Part shown: positions 44,495-52,500 of the stretch, piece after piece | Layout of the letters: each line of letters begins with the position of its first letter | How positions within the stretch are numbered: position 1 is the stretch's first letter | Source of the DNA: Pseudonocardia sp. EC080619-01 | GTDB lineage: Bacteria > Actinomycetota > Actinomycetes > Mycobacteriales > Pseudonocardiaceae | NCBI RefSeq assembly: GCF_001420995.1 | Contig: NZ_CP012184.1 | Span: forward strand, 480,501-544,500 | Length of the DNA: 64,000 nucleotides | Direction of reading: 5' to 3' | The notes under the pieces: model-generated | The model's database searches: none | What the model was told of the DNA's origin: nothing | Seen by the model: only the letters and a program-made list of their open reading frames with translations | Position numbers and translations under genes: made by a program

Positions 44495-45420
44495 CGCCTC
44501 CGGGAGCGGGTGCCGTCGTCACGGGCGCGGCGCCGTTCCGCCGGCTCGCGGGCCGGGGCGTCACGGGCGCGGCGGCGTGGTGCTCCCGCAGCACGGCGCC
44601 GGGACGGGGCGGGGGGATCGTCGGGTCCGGGCCTGTCGATCCCGGCGCGCTCCTCGGTCCGGTCGGGCGGCTGCCGCTCCTCGTCCGCGTCGGCGGCGTC
44701 GGCGCCGGTGTCGGCGCCGGTGTCGGCGTCCGCGTCGGCGTCCGCGTCGGCGTCCGCGTCGGCGTCCGCGTCGAAGTCGAGGTCGTCGTCGGCGTCCGCG
44801 TCGTCGAAGTCGTCGGCGTCGTCGGCGTCGAAGTCGTCGTCGGCGCCGGAGTCGAGGTCGGCGTCGAGGTCGGCGTCGAGGTCGGCGTCGAGGTCGGCGT
44901 CGAGGTCGGCGTCGAGGTCGGCGTCGAGGTCGGCGTCGAGGTCGGCGTCGAGGTCGGCGTCGAGGTCGGCGTCGAGGTCGGCGGCAGCGGCGGCCGCCCC
45001 TGCTCCGGCGTCTGCTCCGGCGTCGTCGGCGTCGTCGTCGGCCCGGTGCCGGTTCGCTCCGTCGCCCGAGGGCCCCGCCGGGGGCAGACCGTCGCGACCC
45101 GCGGCGCGTTCCAGGGCCTCGACCCGCTCACGCAGGTGGGCGTTCTCGGTCTCCAGGTCCTGCCGTCCGGCCGAGAGCGTCGGGTCGCGCTCCCACCAGT
45201 CGATGCCCATCTCCTTCGCCCGGTCGACGGACGCGACCACCAGCCGGATCTTGATCGTCAGCAGCTCGATGTCGAGGAGGTTCACCTGGATGTCCCCGGC
45301 GATGACGATCCCCTTGTCCAGCACCCGTTCAAGGATGTCGGCGAGGTTCGCCCCGTCGTTCCGGGACTCCTGCTGCCGCCGGGGCTGCCCGGACGACCAG
45401 CGCACCGTGTCGCTGCTCAT
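44491..45420 (-). CDS. gvpJ: Gas vesicle protein GvpJ with long acidic repeat tail
   Basis: 309 residues, about twice the usual GvpJ length. Residues 25-95 are the GvpA/J fold (LADILERVLDKGIVIAGDIQ, ELLTIKIRLVVASVDRAKEM, WWERDP). A short coiled-coil follows (LETENAHLRERVEALE). From about residue 130 the protein is almost pure Asp/Ala/Leu: roughly eleven tandem DADL units plus DA repeats, encoded by a 12-bp tandem repeat. It ends Arg-rich. The tail is predicted disordered and highly negative. GvpJ helps nucleate the vesicle; the tail is unexplained. Confidence 0.9.
   Translation of the reverse strand: MSSDTVRWSSGQPRRQQESRNDGANLADILERVLDKGIVIAGDIQVNLLDIELLTIKIRLVVASVDRAKEMGIDWWERDPTLSAGRQDLETENAHLRERVEALERAAGRDGLPPAGPSGDGANRHRADDDADDAGADAGAGAAAAAADLDADLDADLDADLDADLDADLDADLDADLDADLDADLDADLDSGADDDFDADDADDFDDADADDDLDFDADADADADADADADADTGADTGADAADADEERQPPDRTEERAGIDRPGPDDPPAPSRRRAAGAPRRRARDAPAREPAERRRARDDGTRSRRR
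44706..44985 (-). repeat. Hexa- and 12-bp tandem repeats inside gvpJ
   Basis: GTCGAGGTCGGC (plus strand) repeats about eleven times between 44851 and 44985 and encodes the D-A-D-L units. A GCGTCG/GCGTCC hexamer run at about 44706-44775 encodes D-A. Because the units are multiples of three, copy-number change would lengthen or shorten the protein without a frameshift. Confidence 0.88.
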
Positions 45421-46364
45421 GCCTCACCCCCGGTCCCGCGGGTGTAGCGGCGGACGCGCCGGTACGACACGAGCTCGGCCTCCCGGTCGAGCTCGGCCTC
45501 GTACACCCCGAGGACGTCGGCCGAGTCCGGGATCCGCCGGGACTCGACGACCTCCACCTCGATCGTCCAGCCCTCGTCGTGCCGGGAGACCGAGGTGACA
45601 CCCTCCGGGGTGCGGCCGGTCATCTCGACGACCTGCTCCAACGCAGCCCGGGCGACGGCCCGCGCACCGAGCCGGGCCGGACGGGGCGGAGGTTCCGGTT
45701 CGCCCCCGCCGTCGTCGTCGCCGCCGTTGTCGCTGTCGTCCCCCTCGTCCTGGCCCTCGTCGGTCCCGTCGTCGCCCTCGATCTCGTCGATGTCGTCGTC
45801 GATCTCGTCGATCTCCTCGATCTCGTCGTCCGGAGCTGCATCGTCGGGCGCCTCCTCGTCCTCCGCGACCCGGTCCTCCGGGACCTCGTCCTCCGCGGCC
45901 CGCCGCACCTGCCGCCGCCGGGGCGTGTCCTCCGCCGCCCGTCGCCGGGGGCCGTCCCCGGCCGCCCGGCGCCCGGGCGCCTCGTCGGCGGCACGGCGCC
46001 GCGACCCGTCACCGGTGGACCTGCGCCGAGGGGCGTCGCCCGCCGGTGCCCGGCGCGCCGAATCCCCGTCGGCCCGGCGACGCCGCGGCCGCTCGCCGGT
46101 CCCCTCCCCGTCGGCACGGCGGCCCGGTTCCTCACCCGACCGCGCCCTCCTCGGCCGGGCACCGCCCTCCGCGCGGGGACGCCGCGGGGCCGTCGCCTCG
46201 TCACGCCCGGGTGCCTCGGCACCGTCCCGGCGGCGGGCAGCGGATCCTCCCCGGGCGGTGCGGCGCTCCGCGCGATCGCCCGGCCCGCCCCCCGCGCGGT
46301 CGTGATCACGGCCGCCGCCGTCGTCGTCGCGGGTGGGCCGTCGCCGGACGGGGCGGTCAGCCAC
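45417..46364 (-). CDS. gvpO: Gas vesicle protein GvpO with long charge-segregated N-terminal region
   Basis: 315 residues from GTG 46364; GvpO is normally near 100-140. Only the C-terminal 85 residues are GvpO (ARAALEQVVEMTGRTPEGVT, GWTIEVEVVESRRIPDSADV, YRRVRRYTRG). Residues 1-160 are Arg-rich with imperfect repeats ending in RRR. Residues 165-232 are Asp/Glu-rich (EIEEIDEIDDDIDEIEGDDG). This produces a positive block followed by a negative block before the folded domain. The start is supported by an 8-nt overlap with gvpG. Confidence 0.87.
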   Translation of the reverse strand: MADRPVRRRPTRDDDGGGRDHDRAGGGPGDRAERRTARGGSAARRRDGAEAPGRDEATAPRRPRAEGGARPRRARSGEEPGRRADGEGTGERPRRRRADGDSARRAPAGDAPRRRSTGDGSRRRAADEAPGRRAAGDGPRRRAAEDTPRRRQVRRAAEDEVPEDRVAEDEEAPDDAAPDDEIEEIDEIDDDIDEIEGDDGTDEGQDEGDDSDNGGDDDGGGEPEPPPRPARLGARAVARAALEQVVEMTGRTPEGVTSVSRHDEGWTIEVEVVESRRIPDSADVLGVYEAELDREAELVSYRRVRRYTRGTGGEA

Positions 46365-46602
46365 TCCGGCCTCCCCCGCCGCGGTCGATCAGCCGCCCGA
46401 GGAGCTCCTCCTGGCGGGCGTCGCGCTCGGCCTCGTCGATCTCGCCGTCCTCGAACGCCCGCTCCGACTCGTCGATCTTGCGACGGATGACGGCCGGGTC
46501 GTTCATCTCCCGGTCGACCTCGGCCTCGATCTGCTCGGCGATCCACATGACGCCCCGCACCGGGGCGAGCGGCAGCGTCAGGATCCCGGTCAGCAACCCC
46601 AT
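46357..46602 (-). CDS. gvpG: Gas vesicle protein GvpG
   Basis: 81 residues. LLTGILTLPLAPVRGVMWIA at the N-terminus, followed by EQIEAEVDREMNDPAVIRRK and an acidic helical C-terminus, is the GvpG pattern. It is a small accessory protein for vesicle assembly. It lies 1 nt downstream of gvpF and overlaps gvpO, continuing the coupled operon. Confidence 0.93.
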   Translation of the reverse strand: MGLLTGILTLPLAPVRGVMWIAEQIEAEVDREMNDPAVIRRKIDESERAFEDGEIDEAERDARQEELLGRLIDRGGGGRSG

Positions 46603-46603
46603 C

Positions 46604-47377
46604 TCACTCCTCCGTCCCGGCGTCGGGAGCGGGCAGGAAGTCGAACGGGGCGACCGGCCCGATCAGCTGCAGCGACACCCGGTCACCCCACTCGTCGCCG
46701 AGCGCGTCGACCGCGGTGTCGAACTCCGCGCGGCGGTCGCGGCGCACCAGCACCGCGAGGTGCACCGCACCGTCCTCACCGCCGACCTCCTTGACCACGA
46801 TCCCCTCGCACTGCGGCTCCAGCAGCTCGACGGCGGCCTCGGCGTCGGCGGTGCGCAGGCGTTCCACCTCGTTCGCGATCCGCTCGCCGAGCGTGATCCG
46901 CTCGTAGTGGGTCGCGTCGGGATCGCTGTCGCGCAACGACCGGCTCATCTCGGCGATCTCCGGGTCGCGGTCGACGATCCCGCCGAGCAGGAGGTCCTCG
47001 TCGTAACGGCCGTAGAGCACGAACTGCAGACACCCGTCGAGGCGCTGCAGCACGTCGACGAAGAAGTCGTGGTTCTCCTCCAGCAGCTCGTCGACGACGG
47101 CCAGGTCGTCGGAGACGACGCCGCCGAACTGCATCGGCAGCACCGTCACCTCCGCCGCCACCGCGTTCACGACCCGCTCGTGCGCCATCAGGTCGTCACG
47201 CCGGCCCAGGGGCCGGTCCGTCGGGACGTCGCTGACGACCGCCGCGAGCTCGCGGTGGTCGAGCAGACCGATCTCACCCCCCGGCGCGCCCACCGGGTCC
47301 AGGTCGCCGGGGATCCGGGCGCCCGCGGCGACCACCCCGTACACGTAGACGCCGTTCCCGGCCGCTCCCTCGCTCAC
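46604..47377 (-). CDS. gvpF: Gas vesicle protein GvpL/GvpF family, copy 1 (GvpF)
   Basis: 257 residues from GTG 47377, overlapping the gvpA stop (GTGA). [60 protein letters not shown] and the C-terminal [13 protein letters not shown] are canonical GvpF/L features. GvpF associates with the gas-facing side of the shell in other systems. No charged extension is present, so length is normal. Confidence 0.94.
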   Translation of the reverse strand: MSEGAAGNGVYVYGVVAAGARIPGDLDPVGAPGGEIGLLDHRELAAVVSDVPTDRPLGRRDDLMAHERVVNAVAAEVTVLPMQFGGVVSDDLAVVDELLEENHDFFVDVLQRLDGCLQFVLYGRYDEDLLLGGIVDRDPEIAEMSRSLRDSDPDATHYERITLGERIANEVERLRTADAEAAVELLEPQCEGIVVKEVGGEDGAVHLAVLVRRDRRAEFDTAVDALGDEWGDRVSLQLIGPVAPFDFLPAPDAGTEE

Positions 47378-47751
47378 CTGCGCTTCTCCCCCTTGCGCTC
47401 GCCGCGGAACTCGTCGAACTTCTCCTTCCCCGCCTCCAGGACGCCGCGCGTCGTGCCCTTCGCGCCACCCTCGTACGCGCTCTCGGTGAGCCCGCTGACG
47501 ACCTGCCCGAGGTCCTTGCCACCCTTCTGGTGCAGGTCGAGCCGGTTGGTGGCCTCGGCGAAGCGGAGGTAGGTGTCGACGCTGGCGACGACGATCCGCG
47601 CGTCGATCGTGACGAGCTCGATGCCGACCAGCGACACCTTCACGAACACGTCGATGACCAGGCCCTTCTCCAGGATCAGGTCGATCACCTGGGCGAGGTC
47701 CCCCTGCGGTGCGCGGGAGACCCGGCCCCCTTCCTGACGGCTGACGGTCAC
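47374..47751 (-). CDS. gvpA: Gas vesicle structural protein GvpA
   Basis: 125 residues from GTG 47751. The shell-forming core is [40 protein letters not shown] and [15 protein letters not shown]: the helix-beta-beta-helix rib subunit that polymerises into the vesicle wall. A 50-residue polar, Lys-rich C-terminal extension follows ([11 protein letters not shown] ... [15 protein letters not shown]), as in several actinobacterial GvpA proteins. A 52-nt gap after the upstream SRPBCC gene is the largest within the operon. Confidence 0.93.
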   Translation of the reverse strand: MTVSRQEGGRVSRAPQGDLAQVIDLILEKGLVIDVFVKVSLVGIELVTIDARIVVASVDTYLRFAEATNRLDLHQKGGKDLGQVVSGLTESAYEGGAKGTTRGVLEAGKEKFDEFRGERKGEKRR

Positions 47752-47803
47752 CCGTCATCCCCTCCTCTCGTACGGCGTGGCAGGCCCGGCCGGTGCCGCC
47801 GGA

Positions 47804-49075
47804 TCAGGACGCACCGGCCTTGCGGCGGCGCGGGGCGGTACGGCCCCGGCGGCCGCCGGACCCGTTGCGGCCACCGTCGTCCGCGGGCTCCGGCTCCTCG
47901 GGTTCGTCGTCGGCGTACTCACCGGCGTCCAGGTCCTCGTCGAGGTCCTCGACGTCCAGGTCGTCGCCGTCCTCGTCCTCGGGGACCTCGTCGACGACCT
48001 CGTCCTCGTCGAACTCCTCGAACTCGTCGTCGGGCCCGCCTGCCGGCTCCTCGACGTCGTCGTCGGCGTACTCGGCGGCCTCGCCCTCGTCGTCCTCGAG
48101 TTCCTCGTCGGCGCCGTCGTCGTACTCGTCGTAGGCGTCGTCGTCGTACTCCTCGTCCTCCCGGGCACGCTCCTCCTCGAGCGCCTCCTCGTGGGTCCTG
48201 ACGACCTCGCTGTCGCGGATCTCCCCGCGCCAGCCCTCGAGCTCCTCGCGGTTCACGAGCGTCTCGACCATGACGTGCCTGCGGTAGTGCTTGAACTCGA
48301 GCCGGGCCCGCCGGCCCACGGCACGCCAGACGTTCCCGGTCTTCTCGAACAGCCCGACCGGGTAGTACTCCAGGACCAGCAGGACCTTGGTCAGCTGCGG
48401 CGCGAGCTCGTGGAACGTCACGATGCCGTTGACGTAGCCCTTCGCCCCGCCGGAGCGCCAGACGATGTGGCTGTCCGGGACCTGCTCGATGATCGTCGCG
48501 TTCCAGGTCCGCTTGGACAGGAACACCTGGGCCCGCCAGGTGGTCTTCTCGTCGGACTCCTGCTCGACGCTGTGCACCTTCTTCATGAAGCTCGGGAAGT
48601 CGGCGAACTGCGTCCACTGGTCGTAGGCGACGCGGACCGGCACCCCGACGTCGAGCTCCTCGACGATGTTCATGAACTTGAACTTGCCGCGCTGCCCGCC
48701 GCCCGGGCCGCCGGATCCCCCGGAGCCGCCGGAGTCGTCGGAGTCGTCGTCCGAGCCGCCGCCGAGCCCGACCGCGCCGAGCACCTTGTCCTTCGCCGCC
48801 GACAGGCCGCCCTTCAGCGCGCCCGTCACCGGGTTCCCGCCCTGCAGCATCGCCGTGCCGCCACCGAGCGCGGCCCCGAGCCCGGCGCCACCGTTCTCGG
48901 TGACGTCGGTGAGCCGTCCGGTCAGCGCGTCGACCCGCTCCAGAGCCGCCCCGACCGCCCGGTCGGTCACCGCACCGAGCAGGGTCATCGCCGCGTCCTT
49001 CAACCGGTCCGTGGGCAGCTGCGCGAGGCCCGAGGCCTGGTCGGCGACGTCGTCCGCCGGGTTCGCCTCAGGCAT
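47804..49075 (-). CDS. SRPBCC (START-like) gas-vesicle-cluster protein with acidic tail
   Basis: 423 residues from ATG 49075, overlapping the upstream gene by 8 nt. Residues 1-110 are low-complexity with a Gly/Ser/Asp linker. About 115-265 is an SRPBCC/polyketide-cyclase-like fold (NIVEELDVGVPVRVAYDQWT, FADFPSFMKKVHSVEQESDE, VLLVLEYYPVGLFEK). The last 150 residues are extremely acidic, with a short basic end. It corresponds in type to the SRPBCC gene of Streptomyces gvp clusters (gvpZ-like). The hydrophobic pocket could bind a lipid or chaperone a subunit. The role is unproven. Confidence 0.8.
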   Translation of the reverse strand: MPEANPADDVADQASGLAQLPTDRLKDAAMTLLGAVTDRAVGAALERVDALTGRLTDVTENGGAGLGAALGGGTAMLQGGNPVTGALKGGLSAAKDKVLGAVGLGGGSDDDSDDSGGSGGSGGPGGGQRGKFKFMNIVEELDVGVPVRVAYDQWTQFADFPSFMKKVHSVEQESDEKTTWRAQVFLSKRTWNATIIEQVPDSHIVWRSGGAKGYVNGIVTFHELAPQLTKVLLVLEYYPVGLFEKTGNVWRAVGRRARLEFKHYRRHVMVETLVNREELEGWRGEIRDSEVVRTHEEALEEERAREDEEYDDDAYDEYDDGADEELEDDEGEAAEYADDDVEEPAGGPDDEFEEFDEDEVVDEVPEDEDGDDLDVEDLDEDLDAGEYADDEPEEPEPADDGGRNGSGGRRGRTAPRRRKAGAS

Positions 49076-49991
49076 CGTCGCCCCCGCGGCGGGTCCGGGT
49101 CGTGCTGCCGCGGCCGCCACCGCGGGCCGTGCGCCGGGTGCCCGACGCCGAGTCCGATCCGCTGCCGGACCGGCCGCCCGTGCTGCGCGCCCGGGACCGC
49201 GACGCCGTGCCGGACGCCGCCGACTTCGCCGACTTCGCGGTCTTCGCCGACTTCGCCGCCCCCGAGGCCGCCGACGCGGCCGTGCGCCGCCGTGCCGGTG
49301 CCTTCGCCGTCGCCCCGGTCGCGTCACCGGCCGCGGCGCCGGAACGGCGGCCGCCGGTGCCCGGGCGGCCGTCGTCGGCCGAGTCGTCGGCCGAGTCGTC
49401 CCTGTCCTCCGCGGTGTCGTCCGCCGTGTCGTCCGCCGTGTCGTCAGCGGTGTCGTCCGCCGTGTCGTCAGCCGTGTCGTCGCCCCCGTCCGTGCCGGCA
49501 TCGCCGGGGCCGGAGTCCCCGGCCGACCGGCGGGACCGGCCCGCCGACGCGAGCCGCCCCGTCGTCCGGCGCGCGGCGTCCAGACCGTCCGCGGTGGACC
49601 CCGCGACGGCGCCCGCCGTGTCGCCCACCGTCTCGACACCGGCCCCGGCGACGTCACCCGCCGTGTCCGCCACCTTCTCCACCGGCTTGCCGAGGTTCTC
49701 CACCCGCTCGACGAGCGAGTCCGTCAACGACTCCATGCGGCTCGCCGCGGCGGCGAGCGCCGCGTCCCTCCCGGCCTCCACCAGACGCCCGGTGATCGCC
49801 TCCCGCAGTCGCGACACGTCGGCCGACCCGGCCGCCAGCTTCGCGCCCTTTCCCAGCAGATCCGTGGGCGAGAGATCGAGTTTCCGGCCGGCCAGCGCGC
49901 CGCCCAGCATGATCGCCAGTTTCATCTTCTTCGTGCGGCCGAGGACATACCCCCCGAGCACCGCCATCCCCACCTTCGCGGCCGAACTCAT
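49068..49991 (-). CDS. Gas-vesicle-cluster protein (GvpY-like position) with repeat-rich tail
   Basis: 307 residues from ATG 49991, with GGAGGAG upstream; first gene of the operon. The conserved part is the first 100 residues: MSSAAKVGMAVLGGYVLGRT, KLAIMLGGALAGRKLDLSPT, with two glycine-zipper hydrophobic stretches that may insert in a membrane or the vesicle surface. The rest is low-complexity: VADTAG-type repeats, six D-T-A-D units encoded by a 12-bp repeat, then an Ala/Lys/Arg/Ser-rich histone-H1-like end. I cannot confirm the family by sequence; the position suggests GvpY. Confidence 0.7.
   Translation of the reverse strand: MSSAAKVGMAVLGGYVLGRTKKMKLAIMLGGALAGRKLDLSPTDLLGKGAKLAAGSADVSRLREAITGRLVEAGRDAALAAAASRMESLTDSLVERVENLGKPVEKVADTAGDVAGAGVETVGDTAGAVAGSTADGLDAARRTTGRLASAGRSRRSAGDSGPGDAGTDGGDDTADDTADDTADDTADDTADDTAEDRDDSADDSADDGRPGTGGRRSGAAAGDATGATAKAPARRRTAASAASGAAKSAKTAKSAKSAASGTASRSRARSTGGRSGSGSDSASGTRRTARGGGRGSTTRTRRGGDDA
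49411..49482 (-). repeat. 12-bp tandem repeat in the first gvp-operon gene
   Basis: Six 12-bp units of the form GCCGTGTCGTCC (plus strand), varying G/C and A/C at two positions, encode D-T-A-D repeats. Further GAGTCGTCGGCC units precede it near 49377. It parallels the 12-bp repeat in gvpJ but the unit sequence is different, so they arose independently. Confidence 0.85.
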
Positions 49992-50609
49992 GAATGACCA
50001 CTCCTCCGATACGAGAATGCGATCTTGACCGCTCGGCGCACCGTCGAGATCGACTTCTGTCGCGACGCTCCCACCGAGATCAGCTGCAACGCCGACTGCA
50101 CAAAGCCTCGCACGGGTCACGTTCCGGCGCGACGTTACAGCGAATGGTCAATTTCCGTACGCCTCCGTCCGGAGCAACATGAGATTGCGCCGTAAAGGTG
50201 TGCGGCACACCGTGGACGGGCTGACGCAAATGCTGTCACTAGACCGGAAGAGGGGACCCGGTGAATCGGACGGCGCATGATCTTCCCGAGAGATCCTCAA
50301 TGGAATCAGCTCGTTCTCGATCACTGGTGATCACGTTTCCGGAGTCCCCCGGGCAAAAGAATTCTTCACTCGAAGAGAGCAGCATGATCCGGGAAATACG
50401 GTGCCACCTGCATGGTTCCGGAGCAGGGCCGGAGCGGGGATGGCACGGGGGTGGCGCGGGGGCGGGACCGGCGGGCGCGGACGCGCGGCGCAACGGTCGG
50501 GAGCCTGCGGCCGTGACCGTCCGCAGTGGTCGCCGGCCACCCCGCCCGCGGCCGGACGGCAGCGGCGCGGGGTGGCAGGGCGGGGCCGGGAGGGCCGGGT
50601 GCGGGTGTG
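49992..50609. promoter_or_regulatory. 618-bp non-coding region upstream of the gas-vesicle operon
   Basis: No gene is supported. The part nearest the operon (about 50030-50400) is less GC-rich than its surroundings. It contains dyads that may be operators or hairpins: GGTGTG-CGG-CACACC at 50197-50211 and GATCAC-TG-GTGATC at 50319-50332. The operon promoter should lie on the minus strand here, but I could not fix a -35/-10 pair. The right part (50410-50600) is a GC-rich 3' flank of the CoA-binding gene. Confidence 0.45.
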
Positions 50610-51089
50610 TCAGTCCCGGCGGCGGGAGGTGATCACGCCGGTGTTGAACCCGGCCAGGTGCAGCCCGCCGGCGAAGCGGGCGTGCTCCACCTTGAGACAG
50701 CGGTCCATCACGACGTCGAGGCCGGCCTGCTCGGCACGGCGGGCGAGGTCGGCGTCGAACAGGCCGAACTGCAACCAGAACACCGACGGGTGCGGGTCCA
50801 GCGCCAGCACCTCGTCGAGCACCCCCGGGAGGTCCTCCGGCTTCCGGAAGACGTCGACGAGGTCGGGGACGACGGGAAGCTCCGCCAGCGAGGGGTACAC
50901 CGGGCGGCCGAGGATCTCGGTCGCGTGCGGGTTCACGAAGTACACGTCGAACCCGGTGGAGGCCAGCAGGTAGGTCGCGACGAAGTTGCTGGCGCGGGCC
51001 GGGTTGGGCGACGCACCGACCATCGCGACGGTCCGGGTGTCGCGCAGGATCCGCTGCCGCCGCCACGCGGGCGGGTTCTCCCAGGTCAC
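50610..51089 (-). CDS. CoA-binding domain protein (YccU/CoA_binding_2 type)
   Basis: 159 residues from GTG 51089, overlapping the sulfhydrylase stop (GTGA). A Rossmann-type CoA-binding domain covers the protein: TVAMVGASPNPARASNFVAT, YFVNPHATEILGRPVYPSL, VFRKPEDLPGVLDEVLALD and CLKVEHARFAG near the end. The family binds CoA and may be a CoA-regulated switch; no enzymatic activity is established. Coupling to O-acetylhomoserine sulfhydrylase is a recurrent actinobacterial pairing and suggests a role near sulfur or methionine metabolism. Confidence 0.87.
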   Translation of the reverse strand: MTWENPPAWRRQRILRDTRTVAMVGASPNPARASNFVATYLLASTGFDVYFVNPHATEILGRPVYPSLAELPVVPDLVDVFRKPEDLPGVLDEVLALDPHPSVFWLQFGLFDADLARRAEQAGLDVVMDRCLKVEHARFAGGLHLAGFNTGVITSRRRD

Positions 51090-52405
51090 GCGTCCTCCTT
51101 CAGCGCTGCGGTGAGGGCCTGGTCCAGGTCCCACACGATGTCGTCCGGATCCTCGAGACCGACCGAGATCCGGATCATGTCCGCGGGGACGCCGGCCTGG
51201 TCCAGCTGGTCGGGCGTGAGCTGCTGGTGCGTCGTCGACGCCGGGTGCAGCACCAGCGTGCGCGCGTCGCCGACGTTGGCGAGATGGCTGCACAGCTGCA
51301 CCGACTCGATGAACCGGGCGCCCGCGTCGCGGCCGCCCGTCACACCGAACGCGAAGACCGCGCCCGGCCCGTCCGGCAGGTAGCGCCCGGCGCGCTCGTG
51401 GTGCTCGTGCGAGGGCAGCCCCGGGTAGGTCACGTACTCGACGCGCGGGTCGGCCTCCAGCCACTCCGCGACCCGGCGAGCGTTCGCGACGTGCTGGTCC
51501 ATCCGCTGCGGGAGCGTCTCGACGCCCTGCATCAGCAGGAACGCCGAGTGCGCCGACAGCGTCGCGCCGACGTCGCGCAACTGCTCGGCCCGCAGCTTCG
51601 TGAGGAAGCCGAGCTCCTGGAAGTTGCCCCACCAGGTGAGCCCGCCGTACGACGGCACCGGCTCGGTCATCTGCGGGAAGTTCCCGTTGCCCCAGTCGAA
51701 GGTGCCCGCGTCGATGACGACGCCGCCCAGCGTGGTGCCGTGACCGCCGAGGAACTTCGTCACCGAGTGGATGACGATGTCGGCGCCGTGCTCGAGCGGG
51801 CGGCACAGGTACGGCGTCGCCAGCGTCGCGTCGATGATCAGCGGCAGGCCGCGGGCGTGCGCGACCTCGGCGAGCCCGGCGATGTCGGCGACCTCCCCGC
51901 CCGGGTTCGAGATCACCTCGGCGAACACGAACTTCGTGTCGTCGCGGATCGCCGCGGCGTAGTCGGCCGGGTCGGTGCCGGGCACGAACGTCGTGTCGAC
52001 GCCGAAGCGCCGCAGCGTGACGTCGAGCTGGGTGATCGTGCCGCCGTAGAGCCCGGCCGCGGCGACGGCGTGGTCCCCGGTCCCGGCGAGCGCCGCGAAG
52101 GTCAGGAACTCCGCCGACTGCCCCGACGCCGTGCAGACCGCGCCGATCCCGCCCTCCAGGCTGGCCAGCCGCTCCTCCAGCGCCGACACCGTCGGGTTGG
52201 CGATCCGGGAGTAGATGAGCCCGTACTTCTGCAGGGCGAACAGCGCCGCGGCGTCGTCGGTGTCCCGGAAGACGTAGCTGGTGGTCTGGTGGATCGGGAC
52301 GGCCCGCGATCCGGTCTCCGCGTCCGGCACCGTGCCCGCGTGCACGGCCCGGGTGCGGAAGCCCCAGGCCCGGTCCTGCTGCTGGTGATCGCTCACGGTC
52401 CCCAT
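51086..52405 (-). CDS. metY: O-acetylhomoserine (thiol)-lyase / sulfhydrylase, PLP-dependent
   Basis: 439 residues from ATG 52405, with AGGAGG upstream. The Cys/Met metabolism PLP domain has [40 protein letters not shown], the PLP lysine in [17 protein letters not shown], and [18 protein letters not shown] at the end. It uses sulfide and O-acetylhomoserine to make homocysteine for methionine synthesis. The divergent F420 gene starts less than 100 bp away, and the metY ribosome site overlaps that gene's -35 box. Confidence 0.94.
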   Translation of the reverse strand: MGTVSDHQQQDRAWGFRTRAVHAGTVPDAETGSRAVPIHQTTSYVFRDTDDAAALFALQKYGLIYSRIANPTVSALEERLASLEGGIGAVCTASGQSAEFLTFAALAGTGDHAVAAAGLYGGTITQLDVTLRRFGVDTTFVPGTDPADYAAAIRDDTKFVFAEVISNPGGEVADIAGLAEVAHARGLPLIIDATLATPYLCRPLEHGADIVIHSVTKFLGGHGTTLGGVVIDAGTFDWGNGNFPQMTEPVPSYGGLTWWGNFQELGFLTKLRAEQLRDVGATLSAHSAFLLMQGVETLPQRMDQHVANARRVAEWLEADPRVEYVTYPGLPSHEHHERAGRYLPDGPGAVFAFGVTGGRDAGARFIESVQLCSHLANVGDARTLVLHPASTTHQQLTPDQLDQAGVPADMIRISVGLEDPDDIVWDLDQALTAALKEDA

Positions 52406-52413
52406 CCTGCCTC

Positions 52414-52443
52414 CTGACCGCGCGGCGTGGTGCGGGGTACCGT
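52414..52443 (+). promoter_or_regulatory. Promoter for a leaderless uORF/LLM transcript
   Basis: CTGACC (52414-52419, one mismatch to TTGACC) and TACCGT (52438-52443) are separated by 18 bp. The -10 ends 6 nt before ATG 52450, so transcription should start at that ATG. This is the most complete promoter match found in the window. Confidence 0.6.
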
Positions 52444-52449
52444 CCGATC

Positions 52450-52500
52450 ATGCGCACCGTACGTCCGGAACATCCCTGTCGACCCGTCTGCGCCGCATGA
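52450..52500 (+). CDS. 16-residue leaderless uORF coupled to the LLM oxidoreductase
   Basis: The frame encodes MRTVRPEHPCRPVCAA and stops in TGA that overlaps the next gene's ATG (ATGA). It begins exactly where the promoter predicts transcription to start. The downstream gene has no Shine-Dalgarno, so its translation may depend on ribosomes finishing this uORF. Two cysteines near the end recall cysteine-responsive leaderless uORFs of actinobacteria, although those usually have adjacent cysteines. Expression is inferred. Confidence 0.45.
   Translation: MRTVRPEHPCRPVCAA

Noticed and set aside
44706..44985. A CRISPR-like array suggested by regular 12-bp repeats
   Set aside because: There are no spacers; the units are contiguous and encode an Asp-Ala-Asp-Leu tail in frame with gvpJ.
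50261..50632. A 123-codon plus-strand frame in the gas-vesicle upstream region
   Set aside because: No ribosome site, no domain, and composition shifts to Gly/Arg-rich out-of-frame sequence; it also runs antisense into the CoA-binding gene.
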